From contig LYSW01000015.1 in assembly GCA_001657295.1 (NCBI GenBank), positions 1 to 53,001 on the forward strand: a DNA stretch of 53,001 nt, read 5' to 3'. Shown piece after piece: positions 36,359 through 45,384 of this stretch. The notes beneath the pieces are model-generated. The model was not told the origin of the DNA. It saw only the letters and a program-made list of their open reading frames with translations, and did not search any database. Numbering within the stretch: position 1 is the stretch's first letter; each line of letters opens with the position of its first letter. A program made the position numbers and the translations under genes. This DNA is from Oceanicaulis sp. BBD 1991-10. Its GTDB lineage: Bacteria > Pseudomonadota > Alphaproteobacteria > Caulobacterales > Maricaulaceae.

Positions 36359-37374
36359 GACCGGGCCTCCGCCGCCAGAACCGCATCGGCCAGGCCCGCC
36401 CCGCCGTCGCGGATGGGATCAAAGGCCGGCAAGCCCGCCTCCGCCGACGCTGCGGCCAACGCCGCGCGCGCCGCCGCCTCGTCCAACTTGCCGGTGTGCA
36501 GCGAAATCGCCGCCACGCGCGCGTTCGGATTGGTCAGGCGCGCCATGTCGGTGGTCAGCCGGATGCAAGTCTTCAGATCCGGGATCGGATGATCGGGATA
36601 GCGGTTGATCGTCTTGCGGCCCGCCTCATGGCACAGCACCATGACGTCAGGCTGAGAGCCGTGCAAAAGCCCGAGCGAGACCGCCGCGAATCCGGGATGG
36701 AAGAGCGAGCCCTGCCCTTCGATCACATCCCAGTGGTCCGCATCATTGTCCGGCGACAGCATTTCAGCGGCGCCGGAGGCGAAATCCACCACCACTGAAT
36801 CCATGGGCACGCCGGCGCCGGAGATCATGATCCCGGTCTGGCCGGTGGCGCGAAAGCTGGCGTTGACGCCTTTGTCCGTCATGGCCTTGTGCAGGGCCAG
36901 CGCGGTGTATTTCTTCCCGAGCGCGCAATCCGTGCCAACGGTCAGCACACGCTTGCCGGACCGCTTGCGGCCGGACCCGACCTCGATGCCTTCCGGCGGC
37001 ACGCGCACATCGATAAGATGACGGCCGGCGCGCGCGGCGGCGGCGACCAGCTCGGCCTGATCCTTCAGCTTGTGGTGCAGGCCTGCGGCCAAATCGAGCC
37101 CCGCCTCCAGCGCGGCGACCAGCGTCGGCGTCCAGCTGGGATGCAGCTTGCCGCCGATGCCCGTCAGCGCGACGATCATGGTCTTCGCGCCGGCGGCGAC
37201 GGCGGCGTCGACGCTCATCGAGGCCAAGCCGACGGTGGCGGCGTCCGGGCTCAGCCGATGCTCGCCCACACATAATTCCGGGCGCCAGTGGGCGATCCCG
37301 CGGCCCGTCTTGGCGGAATCCGCGCTTTCCGCTCCGCCCAGGAAAATCAGGTATTTCGGATGAAGATCGAGCAT
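36355..37374 (-). CDS. dgcN: D-glutamate N-acetyltransferase DgcN (DUF1611 family)
   Basis: 339 residues of the DUF1611 family. It starts LDLHPKYLIFLGGAESADSA. A P-loop-like nucleotide site lies at 147-155 (GTDCALGKK), with TGQTGIMISGAGVPMDSVVVD and IEGQGSLFHPGF after it. DgcN acetylates D-Glu in marine bacteria that use D-amino acids; the assignment rests on family likeness and the pairing with dgcA. It is divergent from the hydroxyacid dehydrogenase gene across 122 bases. Confidence 0.87.
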   Translation of the reverse strand: MLDLHPKYLIFLGGAESADSAKTGRGIAHWRPELCVGEHRLSPDAATVGLASMSVDAAVAAGAKTMIVALTGIGGKLHPSWTPTLVAALEAGLDLAAGLHHKLKDQAELVAAAARAGRHLIDVRVPPEGIEVGSGRKRSGKRVLTVGTDCALGKKYTALALHKAMTDKGVNASFRATGQTGIMISGAGVPMDSVVVDFASGAAEMLSPDNDADHWDVIEGQGSLFHPGFAAVSLGLLHGSQPDVMVLCHEAGRKTINRYPDHPIPDLKTCIRLTTDMARLTNPNARVAAISLHTGKLDEAAARAALAAASAEAGLPAFDPIRDGGAGLADAVLAAEARS

Positions 37375-37496
37375 TAAGGCGCCCCGCCGCTGAAACCTGT
37401 CCTGTTTTCAACGGCCCGGCGCTCAGGCGCAAGGGGCGCTGGCGGCGGAGATTGCGCAGGCTACACTGCCGCCCGGGCCAGACGGGACGGACAGGC

Positions 37497-38630
37497 ATGC
37501 GTGCGGCGAACGCCATCAATATCGAAGATTTGCGGACCCTGGCGAAGCGGCGGCTGCCGCGCATGGTGTTCGACTATATTGATGGCGGGGCGGACGACGA
37601 GCAGACGCTCAGGGCCAACACCCAGCGTTTCCGCGACCGGGAATTGCTGTGGAATGTGCTGGTCGATGTCAGCGATATTGATCTGTCGATCTCGGTGATG
37701 GGCGTGAAAAGCCCCCTGCCCTTCATCCTCGCGCCGACCGCCGCCCAGCGCCTGTTTCATCCGCATCTGGGCGAACTCGCCGCCGCGCGCGCGGCCGCTG
37801 CGCACGAGGCGGTTTATGCGGTCTCCACCGTGGCGACCCAGACGCTGGAGGACATCGCGGCGGCCCATCCCGGCCCGAAAATCTTCCAGCTCTATGTCTG
37901 GAAGAACCGCGCCTTGCTGGAAGGCATTCTCGAGCGCGCCAAGGCGGCGGGGTATACCGGTCTGGTGCTCACCGTGGACCTGCCCGCGATGGGCAATCGC
38001 GAGCGCGATCCGCGCAACGGATTCACCGTCCCGGTCCAGCTCAACGCCAAGACCATTCCCCAGGCCCTGGCCAAGCCGGCTTATCTGATCGACCTGGTGC
38101 GCGGCGGTCCGGCCGAGCCCGCCAATTTCAACACGGCGGGTCAGAAAGACGCCCTGGACCGGGAGAATGGCCGTTTCGACCCGTCGATCACCTGGGAGTA
38201 TCTGGCTTGGCTGCGCTCGGTCTGGGACGGACCGCTGGGGGTCAAAGGCATGGCCCGTCCCGACGACGCGCGCCGGGCGCTGGACGCCGGCGTCGACGCC
38301 GTCTGGATCTCCAATCATGGCGGCCGCCAGCTGGACACATGCCCGGCGAGCATCGACACGCTTGAGCCGATCGCCAAGGCGGTGGACGGCCAGGCCGAGA
38401 TCATCCTTGACGGCGGCGTGCGCCGCGGCACCGACATCGTCAAAGCCTACGCCCTGGGCGCGGACGCGGTGGCCGTCGGCCGCGCCTATCTTTACGGCCT
38501 CGCCGCCGGCGGCGAAGCGGGCGTGGCGCGCGCCATCGAAATCCTCAGGTGCGAGACCGAACGCGCCATGGCGCTGATGGGACGGCGAAGCCTGTCCGAG
38601 CTGAACGCCGCGGACGTGATCGAGCGGTAG
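37497..38630 (+). CDS. FMN-dependent L-2-hydroxyacid (L-lactate) dehydrogenase
   Basis: 377 residues from the ATG at 37497; the frame extends to 37452 without homology. FDYIDGGADDE contains the family tyrosine. FQLYVWKNR, VKGMARPDDARRALDAGVDAVWISNHGGRQLD (with the catalytic His) and DGGVRRGTDIVKA form the FMN barrel. It oxidises L-lactate or a related 2-hydroxyacid and passes electrons to quinones or O2. It shares a promoter region with the divergent dgcN-dgcA pair, but a metabolic link is only suggested. Confidence 0.88.
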   Translation: MRAANAINIEDLRTLAKRRLPRMVFDYIDGGADDEQTLRANTQRFRDRELLWNVLVDVSDIDLSISVMGVKSPLPFILAPTAAQRLFHPHLGELAAARAAAAHEAVYAVSTVATQTLEDIAAAHPGPKIFQLYVWKNRALLEGILERAKAAGYTGLVLTVDLPAMGNRERDPRNGFTVPVQLNAKTIPQALAKPAYLIDLVRGGPAEPANFNTAGQKDALDRENGRFDPSITWEYLAWLRSVWDGPLGVKGMARPDDARRALDAGVDAVWISNHGGRQLDTCPASIDTLEPIAKAVDGQAEIILDGGVRRGTDIVKAYALGADAVAVGRAYLYGLAAGGEAGVARAIEILRCETERAMALMGRRSLSELNAADVIER

Positions 38631-38659
38631 CTCCTCATCGATCCCAGCTTACGCGATGA

Positions 38660-38815
38660 AGCGAGGGAGTTGTGTCAGGTGCATTGAGTCCCGCACGTTA
38701 AGCCCGCATGGGCGACCACACACCCCGAAGCCAAGCTCGCCTTGCCAGGAGCAAGGGTCAGTTGAGCGGAGGACGACAGGAGACAATCCCTCCGGTCACC
38801 AACTCCTGGCGCTAG
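38660..38815 (+). ncRNA. Candidate structured RNA, possibly 6S-like
   Basis: A non-coding stretch between convergent genes with nested pairings: an outer stem GGAGTTG (38666-38672) with CAACTCC (38800-38806); hairpins GCCC/GGGC at 38702-38713, CCTTGC/GCAAGG at 38740-38756 and CGGAGG/CCTCCG at 38767-38794. AGTCCC followed by TTAAGCC on the 5' side, and the CCTTG...CAAGGGT hairpin on the 3' side, recall the central bubble of 6S RNA, and the length of about 150 nt fits. No promoter was recognised, and strand is uncertain because the pairings exist on both. It could also be a tandem terminator region. Confidence 0.35.
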
Positions 38816-38824
38816 ACAGTGAGC

Positions 38825-39319
38825 CTAGGCCGCCGCCGATGCCGATGCTTGGCGGCTCCCGTTCGCATCGGCTTCGGGCCCTGTACGCCCGCGACGAACG
38901 GGCGCCCAATCCGCCGAAATTCGTTCGATGACAAGTTCGGGATCAATCTTGGCGCGAACCACTAACTGCCGGACTTCGTATAGCTTTTCTTCGTCGGCTT
39001 GGCCTGCCTCGACCAAAAGCATTTCAAGCGCGCGTTTCCTCAAGCGATTTCGCTCCTGCCTTGCGGTCGGGTCCAGCGCTCGATTAAGGGCCGTCAGCAC
39101 CGTGATCGCTACGCCCACCAACGCAACAAGGGCTGGATCAGAGAATAGGCCCGGGTCTGCACCCTGAGCACTCTGCTGAGAAATCGTGACAATCGCTCCG
39201 AGCCCAGCCAGCGTGATCGGCACGATCAAATTCAGAATCTGCATGAAGTTTGCCCAGAAGCTCGCGCCTCGAATATCCCGGCGAATTTGGGCTTGGACCT
39301 CCGAATTCTCCGTATCCAT
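38825..39319 (-). CDS. Small membrane protein, SLATT-like
   Basis: 164 residues from the ATG at 39319, with GAGGTG four bases upstream. Two helices lie at about 22-46 (FMQILNLIVPITLAGLGAIV) and 62-80 (DPALVALVGVAITVLTAL). They are followed at once by a long charged helical tail (ARQERNRLRKRALEMLL). This layout resembles SLATT/DUF4231 proteins, proposed pore-forming effectors of nucleotide-signalling defence systems. No partner synthase is present. Codon use is less GC-biased than its neighbours, and it lies about 450 bases from tRNA-Phe, so it may have been acquired. Confidence 0.7.
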   Translation of the reverse strand: MDTENSEVQAQIRRDIRGASFWANFMQILNLIVPITLAGLGAIVTISQQSAQGADPGLFSDPALVALVGVAITVLTALNRALDPTARQERNRLRKRALEMLLVEAGQADEEKLYEVRQLVVRAKIDPELVIERISADWAPVRRGRTGPEADANGSRQASASAAA

Positions 39320-39764
39320 TTTGCACCTCACCATGAAAATGAGCGAGCACTATACCTTAGATTAAAACAGATTTCGCGCATAAGAAAAAGACAATTCAAT
39401 TCCATTCAACTTTTGATCTCTACTAAGGCGCAACGCTGTTTTCACCGGCCAATCACCTCCCTGGCGCCGTCGGCATCGAAATGGAGCGGATTCGTGGAAC
39501 GAGCCCGTGTTTCACTCCCGAGGGACTCACAAGCAGATCTACTCTTCACTCGTACAGGAGAGCGGGGCGTTTCTGATCCCTACTCAAGCGGTTCAACGGA
39601 CCTTGCGGTCCGCTCGTCCTCGTCGCCGCCTACCCCTCCGCAAACGACGAATGGCGCAATCGTTCCAGCGCCGCTCGCACTTACCCGCGGGCTCGAGTCA
39701 TTGCGCCCTGGCGAAGGGACGGCATCGCGACCGGTCGAACAGATGTCAGCAAGGACGGAAAAAC
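39320..39764. other. 445-base intergenic stretch between the SLATT-like gene and tRNA-Phe
   Basis: The first 100 bases are clearly AT-rich, in contrast to the surroundings, and may hold the promoter of the leftward gene. The rest is GC-rich with several overlapping open frames that have no recognisable product. No repeat of the tRNA-Phe 3' end was seen, so an integrated element is not demonstrated. Confidence 0.5.
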
Positions 39765-39840
39765 TGGTGCCCAGGGGCGGATTCGAACCACCGACACGCG
39801 GATTTTCAATCCGCTGCTCTACCAACTGAGCTACCTGGGC
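39765..39840 (-). tRNA. tRNA-Phe (anticodon GAA)
   Basis: 76 bases. The acceptor stem GCCCAGG pairs with CCTGGGC. The D-arm AGCTCAGTTGGTAGAGC, anticodon loop TTGAAAA and T-loop GGTTCGAATCC are canonical. CCA is encoded in the DNA. Confidence 0.97.
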
Positions 39841-39992
39841 GTTCAGGCGTTCCGGGGCGCGGCCCGGTGCTCTTGAGGTCGGCGGTTATAGGGCGCGGCT
39901 TTTGCCCTGTCCACGCCCTTTGCGCAGGTTGAACGTCAAGCTGCGCGCGGCGTGCTAGAGTGCCGCCCGGCCAATGCTTCAGGGACGCCGCC

Positions 39993-40352
39993 ATGACCAA
40001 GCACCGCATCTTCGCCATGAGTTTCGCCAAGGTCTATCCGATGTATGTGGACAAGGCCGAGCGCAAGGGCCGCACCAGGGCGGAGGTGGATGAAATCATC
40101 GCCTGGCTGACCGGTTATGAGGGGGCGGCGCTGAGCGCCGTGATCGATCAGGAAAAAACGATTGAGGACTTCATCGAGGATGCGCCCCGCCTCAATCCCG
40201 ACCGCGCGTTGATCAAGGGCGTGGTGTGCGGCGTGCGCGTCGAAGAGGTCGAGGACCGGCTGATGCGCGAGGTGCGCTATCTGGACAAGCTGATCGACGA
40301 GCTCGCCCGCGGCAAGGCCATGGACAAGATCCTTCGCGCGCCAACCTCCTGA
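39993..40352 (+). CDS. DUF2200 family protein
   Basis: 119 residues from the ATG at 39993, which has AGGGA seven bases upstream. The sequence [26 protein letters not shown] and the middle [20 protein letters not shown] match DUF2200, a small cytoplasmic family with a helical YdhG-like look and unknown function. It stands alone between tRNA-Phe and the TonB-dependent receptor. Confidence 0.9.
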   Translation: MTKHRIFAMSFAKVYPMYVDKAERKGRTRAEVDEIIAWLTGYEGAALSAVIDQEKTIEDFIEDAPRLNPDRALIKGVVCGVRVEEVEDRLMREVRYLDKLIDELARGKAMDKILRAPTS

Positions 40353-40603
40353 ATACGCTTCGCATAGGGGCGATACGTTAACGGCGCCGCCCTGATACGG
40401 CGTCTCCGCTTCAGGCGGGGCTCGGCTGGAAACCGGCCGCCCGGGACCACAGCCGGCCCCGCTCCGGCGGAACGGCGACGGGAGCGGCGCGCGCCGGAAA
40501 AGGCGTCGCTCCATCTTCAGCGCACCCGGGCGCTTGCCCCGCCTGCGTCCGCCTGCTACCCGCCGCGTTCGTTTCACAAAAAGACAAAATAAGAGGATTG
40601 CCC

Positions 40604-43261
40604 ATGAAGCGCGCCGTCACCGTCAGCGCCCTGGCCCTGTTGATCGCGCTGGGCGAAGGCCCCGCCGCCCTGGCGCAGGAGACCGAGGACGTGATCACGA
40701 TCACGGCGGGCCGCGCCGCGGGCGCCGAGGCCGGCGACCGCCCGGTCAGCGTGCTGACCCGCACGGGTTTGCGGGCGGCGGGCCTGGATGATCTGGGCGA
40801 TGCGCTGGCGTTCAATCCGGCGGTCGTGGGCTCGGAGTTCAACGACGATCCCGGCACCCAGAACGACACTTCGGGCACGTCCAGCGTCAATCTGCGCGGG
40901 CTGGGCCTGGGCGCCACGCTGGTGCTGATCAACGGGCAGCGTCAAACCCCCTCAAGCGTGGCCGCCGACGACGGCGCCAGCTTTGTCGATCTCAACGCCC
41001 TGCTGCCCGACAACGCCATTGAGCGCGTGGAGATTCTCAAGGACGGCGCCTCGCCGCTTTTTGGATCCGATGCGGTGTCCGGCGTGGTCAATGTGATCAC
41101 GCGCGACCGCTTTGACGGACTGGAAGCTGAGATCGAGGCGCGCGGCCCGGACGGTTTCAACGGCGCCGGCTTCACCTCGATCGCCTCCCTGATCGCCGGC
41201 GGCGCGCTCAGCGACACCGTGCATGTCACCGGCGCGGTCAGCTATCGCGACACCGACGGCGTGGAAGGCTTTGAAACCGATTTCGCACCCGGCACCGGCC
41301 TGTCGGCGCTCGGCCAGCCGGGCGCTTATTACGTCCAGGCGCCGGGCGGCGGGTTTGAAGTCACCACGCCCAGCGGCGGGCCCCAGGCGATCATCGACCG
41401 CGATTGCGCGGCGGGCGGCGGTGATCCGCTGGTGCTCGGCGCGGACACCGTGTTTGGAACGCCGGGCTTTTGCCGGTTGGACTTCGGCCAGTTCTTCTCC
41501 CTGATCCCGGATGAAACCCGGATCAACGCCTTCGGCGCGCTGACCGCCCAGATGGGCGAAACCGCCTTCACCCTGCGCGCGGCCCTGGCGAGCCAGGACT
41601 TGAGCCGCGGCAATTCCCCATCCTTGCCGGCCTTAAGCTTTCCGACCATTCCCAGCGCCAATCCGGGCAATTATTTCGGCCGCGACGTCACCTGGCTGGG
41701 CCGCCCGCAAGGCGTATCGGCGGGCGCGGCGCGGCGCAGTTTCGAGCATGACACCTGGCGCATCGACGCATCGCTTGAGCGCGGTTTTGAATTCGCCGGC
41801 CGGGACTGGGACGGAGTTCTGACGGCGAATTATTCGCGGAATGATCTCACGGCCACCATCACCGACACGGTCGCGACCCGGCTGGACGCCGCGATCAACG
41901 GCCTGGGCGGCGCGGGCTGCTCAGGACTGAGCGCCGGGGCGAACGGCTGCCAGTGGTTCAACCCCTTCGGCTCGGGCGGGCTGGTCACCGACCCCTCCGA
42001 TCCGCGCTATAACGACCCCGCCCTGCTCGACTGGCTGATCGGCGAAAACGTCCGCGACAGCGAAGCCACGCTCGCCAGCCTGGAAGGCGTGATCGCCACG
42101 GAGCAGGCCTTCGCCGCGCCGGGCGGACACGCGTCTTTGGTGCTGGGCGCCCAGATCCGGCGCGAAGCGCTGGACGTGGACAATGGCGAGCTGTTCAATC
42201 AGGACGCCTTCCTCTTCATCGTCGGCGGGCCCGACTATGACGGCGAGCGCGACGTGATCTCCGCCTTCGCCGAGACGGTGATTCCGCTCTCAAGCCGCGC
42301 GCGCCTGCAAGCTGCGCTGCGCCATGAAGACCTGGAGGCCTTCTCCTCCACCGACCCCAAGCTGGCGCTCGCCTTTGACGTCACCGATCAATTCACCCTG
42401 TCGGGCGGCTGGTCGCGCTCTTTCCGGGCGCCGTCCCTGCACCAGCAGGTCAGCGGCACGACCACGCTGCAATCTCTCGCCATCGGCGCGCAGAGCCTGT
42501 TCCGGCCGGTGCGCACGGTGGGCTCGCTTGATCTCGATCCGGAGACCGCCGACACCTTCACCCTGTCGGCCGACTGGCGCGGCGAGGCCTGGTCTGTCCG
42601 CGCTGATCTGTGGCGCACGGAAGTCGAAGACCTGATCGTGGAGGAAAGCGCCAACGCCATCCTGGCCGCCGACTTCGCCGACGACGGGATCTACAACGAC
42701 CCGCGCGTGGACACGACGCCGGCCGGCGATGTCGTGCTGGTGCGCGCCGCCTTCGTGAACGCGCCGTCCGTGGAAGCGCAGGGCGCGGATCTCTCCATCG
42801 TTCGCGCACCCATTAGGACCGACCGCTTCGGCGCCTTCAGCGGCGGCGTGGACGCGGTTTATATCGACGAATTCACCCTGATCGATCCGGTTTTGAACAC
42901 CGAGATCGATGCGGTCGGGAATCGCAATTTCACAAATTTCGCCCGGTCCCTGCCGAACTGGCGCGCCACGGCCTATCTGGATTGGACCGCCGGCGATTGG
43001 ACCGCGCGGGCGCAGGCCCGCCATGTCAGCGCCTATGACGATGATCAAAACGCCGGCGCGCAGATCGAGGCCTTCACAGCCTTCGACCTGCAAGCGGGCT
43101 GGAGCGGGCAGCGCTTCGGACAGGGTCTCGGCGTCACCGTCGGCGCGCTCAACATCACCGATGAAGACGCGCCCTTTGTCGCCACCCCGCTGGGCTATGA
43201 CACCAAGGTGCATGACGCGCGCGGGCGGGTTCTGTATGCGCGGGTCAGCGTGAGCCGCTGA
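40604..43261 (+). CDS. TonB-dependent outer-membrane receptor
   Basis: 885 residues from the ATG at 40604 (AGAGGA six bases upstream); the in-frame TTG at 40598 is less likely. A signal peptide ends near ALAQ. The TonB box region is ETEDVITITA. The plug domain includes SSVNLRGLGLGATLVLINGQR and NAIERVEILKDGASPLFGSDAVSGVVNVITR. A 22-strand barrel follows, ending VLYARVSVSR with a C-terminal aromatic-poor strand. Such receptors import siderophores, cobalamin or sugars and peptides. The class resembles the large-loop receptors of Caulobacterales and sphingomonads. No ABC importer or regulator adjoins, so the ligand is unknown. The 250-base leader has no riboswitch that I could recognise. Confidence 0.93.
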   Translation: MKRAVTVSALALLIALGEGPAALAQETEDVITITAGRAAGAEAGDRPVSVLTRTGLRAAGLDDLGDALAFNPAVVGSEFNDDPGTQNDTSGTSSVNLRGLGLGATLVLINGQRQTPSSVAADDGASFVDLNALLPDNAIERVEILKDGASPLFGSDAVSGVVNVITRDRFDGLEAEIEARGPDGFNGAGFTSIASLIAGGALSDTVHVTGAVSYRDTDGVEGFETDFAPGTGLSALGQPGAYYVQAPGGGFEVTTPSGGPQAIIDRDCAAGGGDPLVLGADTVFGTPGFCRLDFGQFFSLIPDETRINAFGALTAQMGETAFTLRAALASQDLSRGNSPSLPALSFPTIPSANPGNYFGRDVTWLGRPQGVSAGAARRSFEHDTWRIDASLERGFEFAGRDWDGVLTANYSRNDLTATITDTVATRLDAAINGLGGAGCSGLSAGANGCQWFNPFGSGGLVTDPSDPRYNDPALLDWLIGENVRDSEATLASLEGVIATEQAFAAPGGHASLVLGAQIRREALDVDNGELFNQDAFLFIVGGPDYDGERDVISAFAETVIPLSSRARLQAALRHEDLEAFSSTDPKLALAFDVTDQFTLSGGWSRSFRAPSLHQQVSGTTTLQSLAIGAQSLFRPVRTVGSLDLDPETADTFTLSADWRGEAWSVRADLWRTEVEDLIVEESANAILAADFADDGIYNDPRVDTTPAGDVVLVRAAFVNAPSVEAQGADLSIVRAPIRTDRFGAFSGGVDAVYIDEFTLIDPVLNTEIDAVGNRNFTNFARSLPNWRATAYLDWTAGDWTARAQARHVSAYDDDQNAGAQIEAFTAFDLQAGWSGQRFGQGLGVTVGALNITDEDAPFVATPLGYDTKVHDARGRVLYARVSVSR

Positions 43262-43327
43262 CCCTTCGCGGCGGCCGCGTCCGCCATCCCGCCGCCATTG
43301 CGTCGCCGACCGCTGGCGCTGCGGCGT

Positions 43328-44959
43328 CTAAGCAGCTTTGACGGCGCTGATGAAGGCGCTGATCCGGCTCTGCAGCTGCCGGGAGGAGCTGGCGACCTGA
43401 TCGGCGACCTCTTCGACCGCGTTCGCCTCGGTGACGGCGCCGGCAACGGAACCGGAGATCGCCTCCACCCCGGCGCTGCTGTCACCCGCGCCGGTCGCGG
43501 CCTCCTGAGCGCTGGCCGAAATCTCGCGCACCGCGGCCGTTTGCTGTTGAGCCGTGGAGGTGGTGGCGGCTGCTTGGCCGCGGATGCCGTCCAGCGCGTC
43601 GCCGATCGCTCCGGCGCTCGCCGCGACGGCGCTGGAGCGCGTGCGCAAGCCTTCAATCTGCCGGCCGATCTTCTCGGTCAGGGACTGGGTTTGACTGGCC
43701 AGCGCTTTCACCTCGTCGGCCACGACGGCGAAGCCCTTGCCCGCCTCCCCGGCGCGCGCGGCTTCAATCGTCGCGTTCAGGGCGAGCAGGTTGGTCTGCT
43801 CCGCGACGCCCGAGATGGAATCCAGCATGGCATGCATGCCGTCGACCGCCTCGACCATGGCCTCGAGCTCGTCGCGGGCCTGACCGGATTGTTCCGCCGC
43901 CGCCACGACGCTGGCCGCGGTGTCTTCTGCGGACCGCAAGATCTCGTTGATGGACGCGGCGAGCTGCTCGGCCGAGCTGGCGACGGTTTGCACATTGGCG
44001 GCCGATTGCTGCGAGGAGGCCGCGATCGAGCTGGCGCGCTCATTGACCGAGCCGGTGATGTCGGAGACCGAGCGCGAGGCTTCGCGCAGGCGTTCGCCGG
44101 ATTCGGACAGCAGCAAGACGCTATGTTCCGCTTCAGCTTCAAACTCGCCGATCAGCGTGTCGAGCGCTTCCGCGCGCCGGTTGCGCTGCTCATTGCGGCG
44201 TTGCGCTTCCGCCTCCAATTCTCGGGCGGCTTGCAATCGCTCGCGCAGGCTGTCCTGAGCGGTGGCGAGGCCGCCCAGCTCGTCGCGCAAGCGGGTGTGC
44301 GGCATGTCGGAGTCATAATCACCATCCGCCATCGCCATGATGCGGTCCACCAGATGGCCAAGCGGGCGTGTCAGCGAACTCACAATGGCCACGCCGACGA
44401 CCAGCGCGATCAACACGCCGGCTGCAGCCAGGATCAGCACCAGCGCAAGCGTACGCCCCGACAGGGCTGAATAGCTCGCCTGGTACGCGTCGACCTCGGC
44501 GTTGATGGCGTCATAGCGCGCTTCGATCAGCGCCAGCATTTCCGGCCCGATCGAGTCGAGAATGGCGGCCTGCGTCTGATCTCCAGCGGCCAACCGCTCA
44601 AACGCCAAGCCATAACTTTCGACAAGACGGAATAGCCGATCCGCTTCAACGCTCGCGGATCGAGCCTCGGCTCGCCCAGCCGCGATCTCCTGCAGCGCCT
44701 CATCAATATTGTCGCGCACCGAGCTTACGCGATCCGCGCCGCCGGCGGCGCGCCAGGCGAAGGCGTACATCCGCGCTTCGCCCAAATCCTCCTGGATCGC
44801 TGCAATCCGGCTATAGTCTGAGAAGCTGCGTTCCAGCGCGCCAAATTCGACATTGAGCCGGTTCAGCATCCAGATGGTGGTCGCCGCCATCACAAATATG
44901 ATCAATGCGATCAGCCCAAATCCGCCGCCCAGGCGCCATTTGATCGAAAGCCGGTCCAT
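43328..44959 (-). CDS. Methyl-accepting chemotaxis protein
   Basis: 543 residues. The first membrane helix is at about 9-32 and the second near 170-192 ([20 protein letters not shown]). Between them is a helical four-helix-bundle-like sensor. A HAMP domain follows ([18 protein letters not shown]). The cytoplasmic signalling hairpin carries the highly conserved tip [19 protein letters not shown] and ending [13 protein letters not shown]. It signals to CheA/CheW; no che genes are in the window. AAGGAA lies ten bases upstream of the ATG. The upstream region has TGAAC/GTTCA arms and a TTAACC element like a CtrA half-site. Confidence 0.93.
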   Translation of the reverse strand: MDRLSIKWRLGGGFGLIALIIFVMAATTIWMLNRLNVEFGALERSFSDYSRIAAIQEDLGEARMYAFAWRAAGGADRVSSVRDNIDEALQEIAAGRAEARSASVEADRLFRLVESYGLAFERLAAGDQTQAAILDSIGPEMLALIEARYDAINAEVDAYQASYSALSGRTLALVLILAAAGVLIALVVGVAIVSSLTRPLGHLVDRIMAMADGDYDSDMPHTRLRDELGGLATAQDSLRERLQAARELEAEAQRRNEQRNRRAEALDTLIGEFEAEAEHSVLLLSESGERLREASRSVSDITGSVNERASSIAASSQQSAANVQTVASSAEQLAASINEILRSAEDTAASVVAAAEQSGQARDELEAMVEAVDGMHAMLDSISGVAEQTNLLALNATIEAARAGEAGKGFAVVADEVKALASQTQSLTEKIGRQIEGLRTRSSAVAASAGAIGDALDGIRGQAAATTSTAQQQTAAVREISASAQEAATGAGDSSAGVEAISGSVAGAVTEANAVEEVADQVASSSRQLQSRISAFISAVKAA

Positions 44960-45189
44960 TTCGCGTATTCCTTTTTTGAACGCCGTTCATTGAACAAGCT
45001 TCAGCGAAATTGGTTAACCGAATTTCTTCGAGATTTAGTCCCCTGTTTTTATTGCTGAATATGACTTCGCAGACGGCATGAAATGATTGACCGCATTCAA
45101 TTCATTTCAGAGCGATGCGCCCGGCGTCACGGCGGGATGGTCGCCGACCGACGCGTCGGGCCGCCGTCCCCGGCAAAACTGAGGCCGGC

Positions 45190-45384
45190 TCAGTCCTCGC
45201 GCGAGACGCCCTCGTCAGGCAGATCCGCCTCCGGGTCCACCCGCTCGCCCGGCACCGCATAGGCGCCGGAGAACCATTTGCCCAAATCTATGTCCGCGCA
45301 GCGTTTGGAGCAGAAGGGGCGAAACTCGACCACGTTCGGCTTCTTGCAGATCGGACAGGGCGGGCGAGGTTTGGTTTCAGTCAT
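45190..45384 (-). CDS. yacG: DNA gyrase inhibitor YacG
   Basis: 64 residues from the ATG at 45384. Zinc ligands Cys10, Cys13, Cys25 and Cys29 lie in PPCPICKK and RPFCSKRCADIDLGKW, followed by an acidic tail. YacG binds the gyrase GyrB C-terminal region and restrains its activity. The start overlaps the RNase E/G stop by ATGA. It is the last gene of the murA-to-yacG series; a 12-base palindrome (45148-45159) lies after it. Confidence 0.93.
   Translation of the reverse strand: MTETKPRPPCPICKKPNVVEFRPFCSKRCADIDLGKWFSGAYAVPGERVDPEADLPDEGVSRED

Noticed and set aside
39287-39829. 180-codon plus-strand frame ending in a tRNA-antisense GGFEPPT-like tail
   Set aside because: The tail is an artefact of translating the antisense of tRNA-Phe. 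The rest has no integrase motifs and overlaps the SLATT-like gene start region.
39765-39840. tRNA-Phe as an integration site for the SLATT-like gene
   Set aside because: No repeated tRNA end and no integrase gene on that side were found.
40353-40603. Possible riboswitch (cobalamin type) in the leader of the TonB-dependent receptor
   Set aside because: The region is GC-rich with several short stems, but the conserved B12 box and the core around GGTG-AA-TCC are absent.
45148-45159. 12-base palindrome CCGACG-CGTCGG after yacG
   Set aside because: It has no T tract on either side and such short dyads are frequent in this GC-rich DNA, so neither terminator nor operator is supported.
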